This document shows positions 49,491 through 60,720 of a DNA stretch of 64,000 nucleotides, piece after piece. The number at the start of each line of letters is the position of its first letter. The stretch's first letter is position 1. The stretch covers positions 5,802,119-5,866,118 of the forward strand of contig WMCF01000030.1 in the NCBI GenBank assembly GCA_009792885.1. Reading direction: 5' to 3'. The notes under the pieces are model-generated. The model had not been told where the DNA came from, ran no database searches, and was given only the letters and a program-made list of their open reading frames with translations. The stretch comes from Eremophila alpestris peregrina (taxonomy: Eukaryota; Chordata; Aves; Passeriformes; Alaudidae). Made by a program: the position numbers and the translations under genes.

Positions 49491-49971
49491 ATCTAAACTT
49501 ACGCAACACTGTTTTTCTCTAAACACCAATAACTAAAACCCATGTCATGCAGTGAAATTTTACCTTTACCAATCCTAAGAACCCAACACCCTTTGCAAAG
49601 AGGAAGAGGAAGAGAAGGACAGGAAAATGTGACTCTTATCAATTGATCTGCCACCATTTTAACTCTATTCATGTCTATGTAATAAAATATAAAACTACTT
49701 CTACACATCCAGTGACATAACAAAATCACACAAATCAAACCCTTGTGACCTCCAAATGCTCAGACAACCCTGACAGTGCTTTTTCCACGGGCTGAGACCC
49801 AAAACCTCCACTGTTTCAGGCACAGGCCAGGGAGGATCACCCCCCCTGTCCAGACTCCTGCACATCCAGGAGAACCAGAGAAATACTCTGGTTCGCCACA
49901 ATGAATAAGTTTTTTTAACTGTCCTTTATATAACCCCATTCAGAGAAGGCCTTCAGAAAAGGCCTTTTCTA

Positions 49972-50010
49972 CCCCTCCCTCCCTTCCTTCCTTCCTTCCT
50001 TCCTTCCTTC
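49972..50010 (+). repeat. (TTCC)n microsatellite in a polypyrimidine stretch
   Basis: About eight TTCC units follow CCCCTCCCTCCC. Pyrimidine-rich sequence continues with interruptions to about 50105. It starts some 70 bp beyond LTR copy 2. Confidence 0.95.
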
Positions 50011-50105
50011 TGCTTTCCTGTGCTCCTGTCCTTTTTTTCTCTCTTTCTGCCATCTCCTCATTTTCTTTTTCTCTGTTACACTCTCTGTATTCTCTGTCTT
50101 GAAAA

Positions 50106-52025
50106 GTTCTAACCTTTCTACTTTTTATTCAGATTCATTTATGGATTCCTATCAGAAATTCTTGTTCTTTATGGGTTTCCTGTGCTGCAGAGGTGACATT
50201 ACACTAGACAATATTTTAACATCAAAAATGAAGAAAAAGAAAGTACACATTAAAAAAGTAAACAGTTTTAAAGCTTTTGAGGTTTAAGTTCAGTTTCTTT
50301 GGAAGTAGTGATTTAGACCTTTTAATCTATCCTTATGCAAATCTATTGCTTTGCATTCAAATTTCTCTACTGCTTATCTAAGCTTTTTCACAAGAAATGG
50401 CTTACTTCGTATTGCATTTTTCCTCTCCTCCCTCAGTTCAATAATGAAATGCCTTTTGTCCTCATAAACCTCAAATTTCATAGTACACATCACAGAAATA
50501 TTTTGTATCATCTGATTTTAGGCTAAGACTTGGAAATTTTGCTACCAGATGTATACAATTTTTATATATGCACTTGTCATATAGGTAGTGATAAACTGGA
50601 GTTAAACTGTAATCTCTGCCTCTTAACTGAACTTCACAAGGCTAGAAATTGAAAAATGAAATTTTCTCTTCCGTGACAACAACAACAACAACGAAAAGAG
50701 TGATTATAATTTCTGCCCACGCAATATTTTACATAAATCTCATTATGGTATCTGGACAGCTATTACTCTGGTTATTCAACAACCTTGATGAGCTCTCTTT
50801 TTAAAGATGATCTAGCATCTATTTTTAGTATAGCACAAAAGCACACTTTCAGGATGTAATTTTAATATGTTTTCATTCCTCTCACATTTTCAGTACAAAT
50901 CACTAAAAGACATGTGCCATGAATCTCATCTCAAACCTATTTTAGTTAATGGAAACAATCTCTCTGACTGTAATGGATTTGGACCCATTCCTTTTTCATT
51001 TGGGTAGGTTGCTAAACTCATCCATTTTCCAAGAGTTTTGGAAAAAGAAAGTCTTCTCAAGACTGGGTCTTCATTTTAAGTTTTGATTTGCTTTCCTTGT
51101 TTTGCTTCAAGGATGAATGGGAAAATGTCTTTCTGGGGAAGTTGAGTTTTTTTCAGTTTTGCTAGTAGTAGGAAAGGTGATAGTTAAAGATATTCAATGA
51201 GTTCATGTTTGCATATACACACACACAAATACAAAAACTCAAGTGCAGGCATGCATATGATTTTTTGTACCCTTTATCATATGAAAGAAAGCATAACATG
51301 TTATGTTGACCTCTAAGGAATGTACAGAATTAAAATTTCTAGAACACCCAATCATAATTACTTTTGATATGCAGGCTATCAATCTACAGTTATGAAAAAT
51401 TACTATACAATTATGAAATTGTGATATTACCCTGAAAGAAGGTGAGTCAGATCTCGTGGACATGGGAATAGGACACTTAAAACTTAGGGGGGGAAAAAAA
51501 AGCATGATACATTGTAGTTCCTCGATAAGAAACTTTCCAGAAACTAATTTGTTTTCTGTATTTTATCTCAAAATTAAGAGGAAAATGACACAATCCCTCT
51601 GAGATAGATAAAAAGGTGTTTTGACAATGCAGCATATGCAACTAAGCCCTGCCAATGGCTGTCACATCAACATATGCCCAGAGTTTCCTTGGTACAAACT
51701 GTTCCTGGCAGCTGCAGGCAATGTTATTACTATTAGAGCCATTTTATATTTATGTCCTCACTTGTTTTGAAGCACAAGTAGAACTGGTAAGTGATACAGA
51801 AAAATAATTATAAAGATTGTGTTTGTGAGAATGTGTAAGAGGCCTTTTTATTCCAAGTGCTCCTATGAGAAACGTGCACAGTAACAGATTGAGTAGTCCT
51901 GTTTCAGGCACTTTTCCACCTCAGACCAGTGCTACCACTGCAGAGGATGTGCTAGAAAATGAGAAGGGAATGAGTTCTGTCTCTCAGAGAACAGCACATT
52001 TAAAGTATAAAAATTCTAACTAGGA
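50106..52025. other. Unique AT-rich sequence, nothing recognised
   Basis: No gene, RNA or repeat family is seen. Confidence 0.6.
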
Positions 52026-52075
52026 GGTAAAAACCACTGTTCAATCTAAGGGTAAAAACCACTGTTCAATGTAAG
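52026..52075 (+). repeat. 25-bp tandem duplication
   Basis: The 25-bp unit starting GGTAAAAACCACTGTTCAAT occurs twice in direct tandem, with one mismatch (C to G, five bases from the unit end). Confidence 0.95.
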
Positions 52076-54839
52076 GGTAGAACAGCATCCTCCACGTACT
52101 GGGAAGGTCTAGATACTGAGAAGATACACTGAAACTTGTCAAGGTGACTGCATTCACTGATAGTTCTTCTGTGAACAGAAGTAAGCATTACAGCTGACTT
52201 TCAGCACCTGCAAATGTTCATGACTAAACACAGTCTGAATGCATACATGAGAAATACAGACATGCTAAGCAGCTAAATAGAGGATTGGCTCGGTTGTACT
52301 ACCTACTGGGTAAGAAACCTCACTGTTCTCTTTGGATTCCTTCTACTATTCCCATAGTAAGCATATAATATCTCTAGAATGCTCTTGCAAATTTCTACAC
52401 CCATGAAGGCAAGTGCTACAACCTAGAGTCAGACTAACCTTTATGCTCAAGGGACTAGTTTTATTAATTTATTAAATTTGTTATGGGTGTAGAACTTGCT
52501 ATTTGTGCTGAATCATGACATTTCTTTATATGAAAATATGCCAATATTCATCAGGAAAGCAACAGGGTAAAAAAAAAAAAATGAAACCATATACAATCTC
52601 TTTCCAGGAAGAAAACATCACTGCATTTTGTCTGTAGTGTAGCGTACATCTGTGTCTGTTCAGCAATTATCATACAGCGTTGGAGCCTTCATTGATCTGG
52701 TTAATAACTGGTATTTAAAACAGCTCTTTGATTTGGTGACAGTTGCCCCAAATAAAAAGCAACTTACAGCAGAAGTAGATAATTTTTATTATGTTACCTG
52801 GTGATGGGTTCTGTACTTCTAAGCAAACAGTAGGAACAACAAAAAATTACCTCAGTGGGAGATTTGTGGTTTCCTTGCAATGTGATTACATATGCTGCAG
52901 ATGGTAGGGGAAAAAAAACCAGCCAGCACATGCTGATAAGTCTGCTGGAATGATATTGGTACTGTTCAGCTCAGTAGATAAAACACTGTCCCTACACCCT
53001 AGATAGAGAGAATTCTTCATGCATTTTTATCCTGTATGTCTAGGTGGCATAAATTACTGTATTCCATGTTTGACAGATATGCATAGGTAGATAAATGTGT
53101 TAGACGGTAAAAGTCTGTCAGAAAAATTACTTTTCTGTTATAAGCTGGTTTTGCTTATCAGCATTTTCTGGACCCTCTAAGGTCTATCTTAAAAAAAATT
53201 ATCAGAAAAAAAAAAAAAACAAAACAGACACACTTACAGTTTTAATGATGATAATTATATAATGATTCAGATGGGGTAAAAAATGGGATTCAGTGTGAAT
53301 ACAATGAATATTCTCAAGAAAGAAACAGATCTCAGTTTTTCCAAATAAAAGCATCTGAGATCAGTCCTGGTTGCCTCCCTGAAGAATACAATGTGTTCTA
53401 AGCATCTGAGGTTTAACTGTACCACACAAATGATAGTGTGCATTATCTGCATTTGAGGAAACCAGTAATTTTTTTTTTTTTGGTCTTGTTGAAAGCCAAG
53501 ATTTGAGGCGATGCCTGTATAGTGCCACAGGAATAGCAGGGATGGCTGAGCTGAATTCTTGTGAGAAGGCACTGTGTCCCTGTCTTTCATCCATGGCTTT
53601 TCTTTCATCCTCAACTTTTAGAAGAACACTCTTTTTCTTTCATATCACCTAATTCTCCACTTATGTCCAGAAATCAGGTGAAATAGGTTTGAGTTACTGT
53701 TCTAGCAGAAAACTGTTACTAAAGATATTAAGTTTTTAACAATAGTTGTAGTTTCTGTGCTCTTTTCATTAGTTTGGATTTACATATTTCTACAGTGTAT
53801 TTTAAGAAGGTTTTTATAGACAAATACTGTGTTCAAAAGTACTTTATGTAGCAGCCTTTAGAAATAAATCTTTATGACACAGTTTTATGTAGTGACTGTG
53901 TCCTTGGCTTTAAGAAATTAAAAAAAAAATCTGACTTCAGTGAAAACTTTAAAAACCTGTATTAATTTCAATATTTCATGGGATATATTTGCCATATTAT
54001 TTAATCTGTATGGGAGAACAACAGTGGTATTTTACACAGCCTGAAGTAGCGACTGAACCACCTCATATAACAAGGGGTCAAGAATGTCATCAGTGTTGTT
54101 CTGATGCTAATTTACTGTAAGAGAAAGCTGGCTATATGGAACAGAAGGGAACTACAGCTAATAAGGATATACTGGTTTACCTCAGAATCTATAAAGTTTT
54201 TGTATTTTATACCCTATGATGCAAACACTACAGCTTACAACATAGGGAAAATATATTTAAGAAGCAAACTTTTGATGATGAAAATAAAGTTGGATCACAA
54301 AAAAGAATGTGGGTACTCTATATTATATGATTTTAAAAGTTAGGGATGTATATCCTGCATTTTTATACCGATGCAATATTTATCAGTAGTAAAATATATA
54401 GACAGAGATGGAAATAGATTACTTGTCTTTTAGAAATATTGTTGGAACTACAATTATTTAGGGGAAAAGGTAAATGTTTAACATTAATGACTAAATACTG
54501 TAAAAAATTAAATATCCCATTTATTATTTTAAAATTATATTTATAAATTTTTGTTTTAAAAGTAAGAAAATTTAATCATTCTCTCTTTTAAAATAAAAAC
54601 ATAAATGATACTCTGAATTAAAAATGCCAAAGGGATCATTTAATTATTCTTCTGCAACGACACAGGAGTTTAGAAAGTCATTTTAGGTTAATAAAGTTTT
54701 TTAAAAATACAGATTTGAGAACCCTTATTTTAACTCTGTTGAAAATGTCTAGGGAATTTACCAAGTGCTGAACAGAGAAGTGAGGCTTTGCTTGTTTTAG
54801 TTAAAAAATAACATCTGCCTTGCCTTTCTAGCAACAAGA
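52076..54839. other. Unique AT-rich sequence
   Basis: No gene or repeat family is recognised. GGTTAATAACTGG at 52699-52711 resembles an HNF1 half-site region. The interval 53930-54720 is extremely AT-rich. Confidence 0.6.
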
Positions 54840-55180
54840 CCTGTTCACATAACCATTGGAGCCAATTTAAGAAGAAGGCAGTCTGTCACTCATCGCTGTT
54901 TAAATCAATTTATAGATGCTATTATCATGGGAACTAATCAATGTACACATTTTCTTAAAATTGGCAGCAGTGGCAGGCATCCAAGAACATATTTCAAATA
55001 TGATTGTCGAGGATACACCTTTGCTATTTTGAGTATTTTATATATAAATACAGTAAAATAATTTACATCCATAGAAGACTGAAAATTATGCATGTGCTTT
55101 ATAGCTATTTGGGGAAATATTGACTGCATATCTCCAATGAATCGTGCACTGTTTAACAACGGACTCCTTTTAGAATGCAA
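54840..55180. promoter_or_regulatory. Candidate conserved non-coding element
   Basis: Non-repetitive sequence with many homeodomain/forkhead-like AT cores ends about 90 bp before an ERVL-type LTR. Conservation is inferred from texture only. Confidence 0.25.
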
Positions 55181-55455
55181 AAGGTCTGTTATACAAGTCC
55201 ATAAATAAAACAGGGGCTACCATTTGGAATAAATGATGACATGGAAGCCTCACAATGCTGAATAAAGTTATTGTAGTGGGCTGATGCTGGCTGGATGCCA
55301 GGCAACCACCAAAGCCATTCTATCATTCCTCTCTGCAGCTGGACAGCGAAGAGAAAATATAACAAAGGGTTCACAAGTTGAGATAAGGATAGGGAGAGAT
55401 CACTCACCAGATACGTCACAGGCTAAACAGGCTAGAATTAGAGCTATTAAATGAA

Positions 55456-55461
55456 TTTATT
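55456..55461 (-). terminator. Poly(A) signal of the ERVL-type LTR
   Basis: AATAAA on the minus strand, roughly 185 bp before the LTR 3' end at 55272. Confidence 0.55.
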
Positions 55462-55857
55462 ACTAAAAAATCAGAGTAGGATAACGAGAAGGAAATTAGG
55501 CTCTTAAAACACCTTCCCCCTGCCCCTCCCTCCTTCTCAAGCTCTACCTCCTCCCCCAGAGGCACAGTGAGGTAGGGAGTGGTCAGTTCATCACACATTA
55601 TTTCTCCTGCTGTTCAGTTAAAGGAATTGCTCCCCTGCTGCACCATGGGGTCCCTCCCGTGGAGACAATTCTCCAACATTAGTGCGGGTGTGAGTCTTGG
55701 GGTCTCTCGGTATCTGCCTGACTAGCCCGTGTCAGCCACACCATCCGCAGAAAACCACTGTGAGTCCTGAAGACTCAGTTCCCCAGACTAATGTGACCAC
55801 GCCGCCCGCGATGACAGTGCAAGAAAGGGAAGGACTCTTGAGGGGGGCGAACTCAGA

Positions 55858-55863
55858 TTTATT
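55858..55863 (-). terminator. Poly(A) signal of the nested LTR
   Basis: AATAAA on the minus strand, about 50 bp after the TATA box, implying a short R region. Confidence 0.7.
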
Positions 55864-55910
55864 ATCCAAGGAGCCAGCCCTCAAGAGCCCCGAGGACCTC
55901 TGAGCAGTGG

Positions 55911-55918
55911 CTTTTATA
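55911..55918 (-). promoter_or_regulatory. TATA box of the nested LTR
   Basis: TATAAAAG on the minus strand, preceded upstream by ATTGG (inverted CCAAT) elements. Confidence 0.75.
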
Positions 55919-58419
55919 TCACTACAGCTAACCAATCAGGAACAACATAGATATAACTGACAGGAACTGGGTAACCAATCAGGGTAGGGTAAAGGAGGGA
56001 CCCTGGCCTGCCGTCCAATCACCCAGGGCCTATGGTGGATCTTTCTAGAAAGAAAGGCATGGCCTTGGGTGATGGGCAGTCGCCTCAGGGAGGGGCGAGG
56101 GAGGAAGATGCAATCTCCCTGGGAGGTTGCACAGTCTAAGGGGAGGAGGCACAAGATTGACAGAAGGGGAAGAGGACCCAGGGATAAACAGTTACATAAA
56201 CCGGAGCAAGGGAATCGGGGCAAACCAAGTATGATAAGAACTTCAACACAAACCCCAACACATTAGTCCATCTCACAAGCAACAGCTCCCTGTGAACTGC
56301 TGCAATGTGAGTCCTTCCCATGGGCAAAGCACCCCTCAAACTGCTGCAACATTGGTCACTTCCACAGGGAGCAGTCCTTGGAGTCTTTGGAGCTGCCAAG
56401 CCTTGGCTCTGCCAGATATGAAGAAGCTTCTGACAGCTTCTCACAAAAGCAATCCCTGCTACCAAATCTTAGCCATGCAAATCCAGTATAATTATTAAAC
56501 CCCAGATGCAGCAGTAGTATTCACAAAAACAGAACCCAAAAGACAAACCTTCTGAAGAGATTCTCTAAGCTATTCTATAGTTAAAAGGATCTCAAAGGAT
56601 TCACAAAAGATATACTCTGTGGAGTTTGCATTTCTCTTTTACTGATTCCTGATGCTTCTCTTCCCAAGTTGTAGCATTCAGTTATGCTGTAAAGTTAGGG
56701 TAAATAAAACCCCAAATTTTCTTTTTCTAATTTAATCCTTTATTTCTCTAGCAATGTTGCTAGGATTTTTAAAATATGCTCTGGAATTTCATCATCCATT
56801 TCCTCCTCTATCCATTCTTCATGGGTTTTTTTGGGCAGGACATGCAATGTTTTGTCCCATTATTTTTTCTGCCTGTTTATCAAAGGCCTCTTTTTTCACA
56901 CTTTCTCAGAGGCTGATCGTCTGTCTTGATTACTCACCTAATACCATAATCCATCAAGTTTTTACCTTCGTCTGCATATTCTCAAAGTGCTTTTCAGCAG
57001 ACAGTTAAGCAATGACAAGATTGGACTCTGGTGTTTAGAGAAGCCTTAATAATAATAACAATAATAATAGCAACAACAACTATTTATTAGGTAATACAAT
57101 TTTATCTCCTGCTCATGCTCATCTGAGAAAGAAATTTTTACAAATTTAAATAGAAAGGAAAGAAGGTTTTCCTCCAAATTTAACTTGCTTAAGTGTGTCA
57201 GAGAGAAAATCATCAGCAACAAAAGTTAACTGGTAGGCTATTGTCTATTCCCCTTAGTTTACACACTCAGCTGAAACATCTATAGCTGACTTCTTCAGGT
57301 TAGACATCAGACACGGAGATAATTTTGTAACAAGTACAGAAATATCAGCAGAAGGTGAAGCAAAATAACTTTACATATATATGTAAATGTCAAGGATGTT
57401 GATCAGACTAATTGGCAATTTTAAATCTTTATTTTTAATCTATACAGTAGGAATTCCTCTTAAATTAACAGGAGGAAAAATACTGGGGGTGAAGAACCTG
57501 GATGTTGGTAGGAAATGAAAGAGGTAACAGCAAAGAGTGATTTAATGTCTACTAATCTAATATCCTCCTTGAAGGGAAAAAAACCAACATAAAGTACCAT
57601 AATGACAGGATGAATTAAGTCAGAATAGTCTGAAAGCCTTCATGGAGTTTAGAAGTGACTTGCTTTAATCAAGACTAATATATTGCTGATTAATTCCTTA
57701 ATTGTTGAAGTTTTTGTAAGAGTAAAGCTGTTAGTTCTGCATCTAGGAATGCCAAGTTAGCTCTTCTGAATATTTGTTTATGAAGATTTTTTTTCAATCT
57801 AAGGTTTCCTTTGCGGAATATTTAAAATTACGGCGCCCTAATAGAAAATAGGATTCATTTCAGTAATATAATTTTTAAATGGATTCTTGTAATTCAAGGT
57901 TAATATTGACAGATTCAAAAGATATTCAGTATGTGTCTCAAAAAGCTCAAAATTTTATTATTGGGGTTTAGGTGTAAATTTAAAGTATTTCATGAGAATT
58001 TGAACTCATGGAAAATTTAGAACTGACACTTTTTTTTTTTTTTTTTTTCCTTACTTTGAGTTCTTTAAGTGTAAAGCAAGAACTGAATAGCTGAAACTGT
58101 TGCTTGATGTCCAGGAAGCAGAATAACAAAAAAATTGTCTGAATGGCATTCCATAATGGCAATTCCAATGTAATGTTAAGAAGAAGAACAGAAATATGTT
58201 ATAGAAGTTATCAAGTCTAAAATAGAAGTAAAAGAGATAAGAGATAAAAAGAATGAGATATGGTTTAACACTGTTTCGAACAACTATGATGCTTACATTA
58301 GAAGGTGACTCACACTTTGCTCAGGAACAAAATATTATTTTAATGCATAGTGACACCTAGCTTTGTCATTCCAAATGTTTAAGCACCTTCCTCTGAGAGT
58401 GCAGCCAATAAACACGTAG

Positions 58420-58447
58420 CTCAGTTCTCAATGCTCAGTTCTCAATG
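58420..58447 (+). repeat. 14-bp exact tandem duplication
   Basis: CTCAGTTCTCAATG occurs twice head to tail. Confidence 0.95.
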
Positions 58448-59868
58448 CATCCCAAGGTGCCATCGTAAAAGTCAGGACAGCTTTCAGATACAACAACACA
58501 GACTCTTCAATCTCAAAGGCAAAAAGAACAATCTTTACTCTTCACCGCCTTTTTTATAGACAGTGCTGAGAAAAGATACATGATTGGACATTCAGAACAA
58601 CGCCCCTGAACATTTTTACAAGTAAACAACAAGTTGGAGAAACAACACCTGTGGAAACTGTTTTTCACCTTCAAGGAATGTTTTGATTCCTCCTCACAAT
58701 TTCTCAGACCAGTGTGAGAAAGTTTTGTGACTTGATTTCCCACAAACTATGCTGCTGCTGCCTGACCTCTCGCTTTCAGCATCCACATCAAGCAATAGTT
58801 TGCAAAGAAAAAGAATAACACTTGCATGATTCCTGGTCAGCAGAGTGCCAAAAGAAATCTCCTGGAAAATCTGAGTTAGGAGACCTGCTGTCATCCCTGG
58901 TGGATGCACATCGCTGAGCAGCCACAGCAACTTTTCAGGTGAAAGGTTGGAAGGTACTGGCCATGTGACCAGTTAAGTGTGGAAATGGGAGACACAGAGG
59001 CAGATTACCTCGAAATATTCCTGTTAGATGATCTAAGTTATGGTGATATCACTTTTCTGCTTTGCTTTCATAGTCATACTTATCGTCGTGCTGGTCATGG
59101 TTACCTTTGGTAAACTTTGCACTAGATTCCAAATATTATTTTCCTGTAAGTGATTATATGAAAATAGCTGCTCAAATTATCTTCTCTCTGCTATTTCCAG
59201 ACAGAAACCGTGAACAGTTTTAAAAATATTTTCAAATTACTAATAAACACTGTCTTTTAAATTTCAGGTTTATTTTAATTTCAGGCTCACTTCGGTTTCT
59301 GGTTTTTTGTTTATTCTGCATCATTTCCCCTCACAAAATGTGAGACCAAAGAAATGCTGATCTGAAAACACACCAATGTGAAAAGTTAAAAATTTTTATT
59401 CCCACCAATCACTGGTCCATTTTGGAAAATATTTGACTAGGGTTATGTTTTCAGATTTTGACTGCTTGAAGAAGCTTTACAGAGACACCAAGGGAAAAAG
59501 CCAGAGATAAGCCAGAAACTACTTTAGAAGTGCTTCTAGAAATGTCTGTCCTGAGTACAGCTCTCCATCAGAATCTCCCAGGAACAACTGAACACTTTAT
59601 GAATAAATTACTGAAATGAGTAGGCAGAAATCTGTAGTGTTGGATTAGTTTCATTAATACTGAAAATGTCTCTATTAGCCCAAGAGTGGATCTAATGTCA
59701 AATTTAATGTCAAATGAGTGCTATTAGAGTCACAGCTTTTGTAGCAGACTCCAGAATACTCATCTTCTTTCAGTGTGTCCTGTAATATAGATGTTCTCTT
59801 CATATGGGTATCATTTGAACAATGTCTGTTATGCATAAAAATTATATCACTAAATTGTGATCTAAGTG

Positions 59869-59928
59869 TGTACATTTTAAGAGATGTACATTTAAAATGC
59901 ACATTAAGCATGTACATTTTAAGAGATG
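59869..59928 (+). repeat. 18-bp direct repeat with an inverted spacer arm
   Basis: TGTACATTTTAAGAGATG occurs at 59869-59886 and 59911-59928. The spacer contains TTTAAAATGCAC, partly complementary to both arms. Confidence 0.9.
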
Positions 59929-60089
59929 GCTTATTGTAGTATTGGTCTTATTTTGATCTTTTTTGGTTACTCTATTTAGCTGAGAGAAGTAATTGTTCCT
60001 GATATTATCTACCTTTCTGGTAAAGAGACAAATATCCTTCAAGCTTATATGCAAGACTTAAGAGGAATATGTTTTTTCACTTGTACTTG

Positions 60090-60720
60090 TCATGGCCCTG
60101 AGAGCACCACTAGTCCTGACTGTCCCTGCTAAGCCTCCACAGGGGCTCCCTCCCACCCTGGACAAGCCCTATTTCAGCTCTGCCTAAGGCATTTTACATG
60201 GATGTTGGTCTCCAGCCCTTTCTAAGGAATTGCTGTGTTAGTTTGTGCATCCAGCCTTTTCTGCAGTTAGTGAGTGTATGTTTAGAGTGGTGATATTCAG
60301 TTTGGGACCTAGGCAGAGAGAATTTCTGCATCCTGGTTGTATGGGACTGGAGGGTGAGAAAACTCTTTGGCTTGAACACGAGCAACTCTGGCTCCAGTGG
60401 GTGTGCAAGGAGCAATCCCATGTCCCCAAAGACCACTGCATTCAGCTCTCTTTAACAGAGCTGATGTTTACCTTTATCCATGTCATGTTGTTGCTATCCT
60501 GACTTCAATGTGTTTTAATTTCAGATACTTCCTGCTGTTTGACTGCTGGTGCAAATGGCTGGGAATTCAATGTTCGGTAGAAAAAAGTGCTCAGTGATGG
60601 TAGTGGGTGAGTTGCATGTCCTAATAGAAGTGCCTGTTGCCCCTGTGCATCCTGCTGACTTGCCTGCAGCCATTTGCAGAATTTCCTGCAGCCCTAAGAT
60701 GTCACACACTACTCCAATAC
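60090..60720. other. Less AT-rich stretch of unknown nature
   Basis: The stretch is clearly more GC-rich than its flanks, with blocks such as CCTCCACAGGGGCTCCCTCC (60137-60156). It could be a decayed interspersed repeat or an untranslated exon. I do not recognise a family, and the open frames of 60-85 codons on both strands show no motif. Confidence 0.35.

Larger units (their letters stand above)
49271..49900 (-). mobile_element. ERVK-like solo LTR, copy 2 (inverted relative to copy 1)
   Basis: On the minus strand the LTR runs from TGTGGCGAACC (49900) to CTCCGACA (49271), 630 bp. It is flanked by a perfect 6-bp duplication ATGAAT (49265-49270 and 49901-49906). It matches copy 1 (6299-6925) throughout, with about 4% differences in the first 205 bases and a few small indels. 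TATAAAAG (49490-49483) and AATAAA (49387-49382) are retained. Unlike copy 1 it ends cleanly at CTCCGACA with no primer-binding sequence, so it is an ordinary solo LTR left by recombination between the two LTRs of a provirus. The same two U3 reading frames (66 and 79 codons) remain open. Confidence 0.95.
55683..56260 (-). mobile_element. Nested solo LTR (class II-like), 578 bp
   Basis: Plus-strand boundaries are TGCGGGTGTG at 55683 and ACCCCAACA ending at 56260, giving TG/CA ends. A perfect 6-bp duplication CATTAG flanks it (55677-55682 and 56261-56266). On its own (minus) strand it starts TGTTGGGG and ends CACCCGCA. It has three inverted CCAAT boxes (plus-strand CCAATCA at about 55930, 55974 and 56014), a TATAAAAG box and an AATAAA about 50 bp later. 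It is markedly more GC-rich than its surroundings. It interrupts the ERVL-type LTR, so it is the younger insertion. It shares no obvious sequence with the LTRs at 6299 and 49271. No internal proviral sequence remains. Confidence 0.92.
55272..56490 (-). mobile_element. ERVL-type LTR, interrupted by a younger LTR
   Basis: On the plus strand the left part (55272-55682) begins TGTAGTGGGCTGATGCTGGC. It continues with CACCAAAGCC, GAGAAAATATAAC, GGGAGAGATCACTCACCAG and CTTAAAACACCTTCCCCC. The right part (56267-56490) ends with AGAAGCTTCTGACAGC, TTCTCACAAAAGC, TACCAAATC and CCATGCAAATCCAGTATA. From memory these are the antisense ends of a widespread avian ERVL-type LTR, whose own orientation starts TGTATTGGG and ends CCCACTACA. 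Here the start has decayed to TATACTGG. A minus-strand AATAAA lies at 55461-55456. Excluding the insertion and its duplicated 6 bp, the LTR is about 635 bp. Possible 5-bp flanks GTTAT/ATTAT differ at one base. Imperfect repeats of about 45 bp (GCTGCA, then a GTCC/GTCAC block, then CATGGG or CACAGGG) are a trait of this LTR. Confidence 0.85.
56491..60089. other. Unique AT-rich sequence with small repeats
   Basis: No gene or repeat family is recognised. Small features: AAT/AAC units at about 57049-57080, a perfect 18-bp palindrome (TTTACATATATATGTAAA) at 57370-57387, a 19-T run at 58030-58048, a 14-bp exact tandem (CTCAGTTCTCAATG) at 58420-58447, and an 18-bp repeat at 59869-59886 and 59911-59928. 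Confidence 0.6.
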
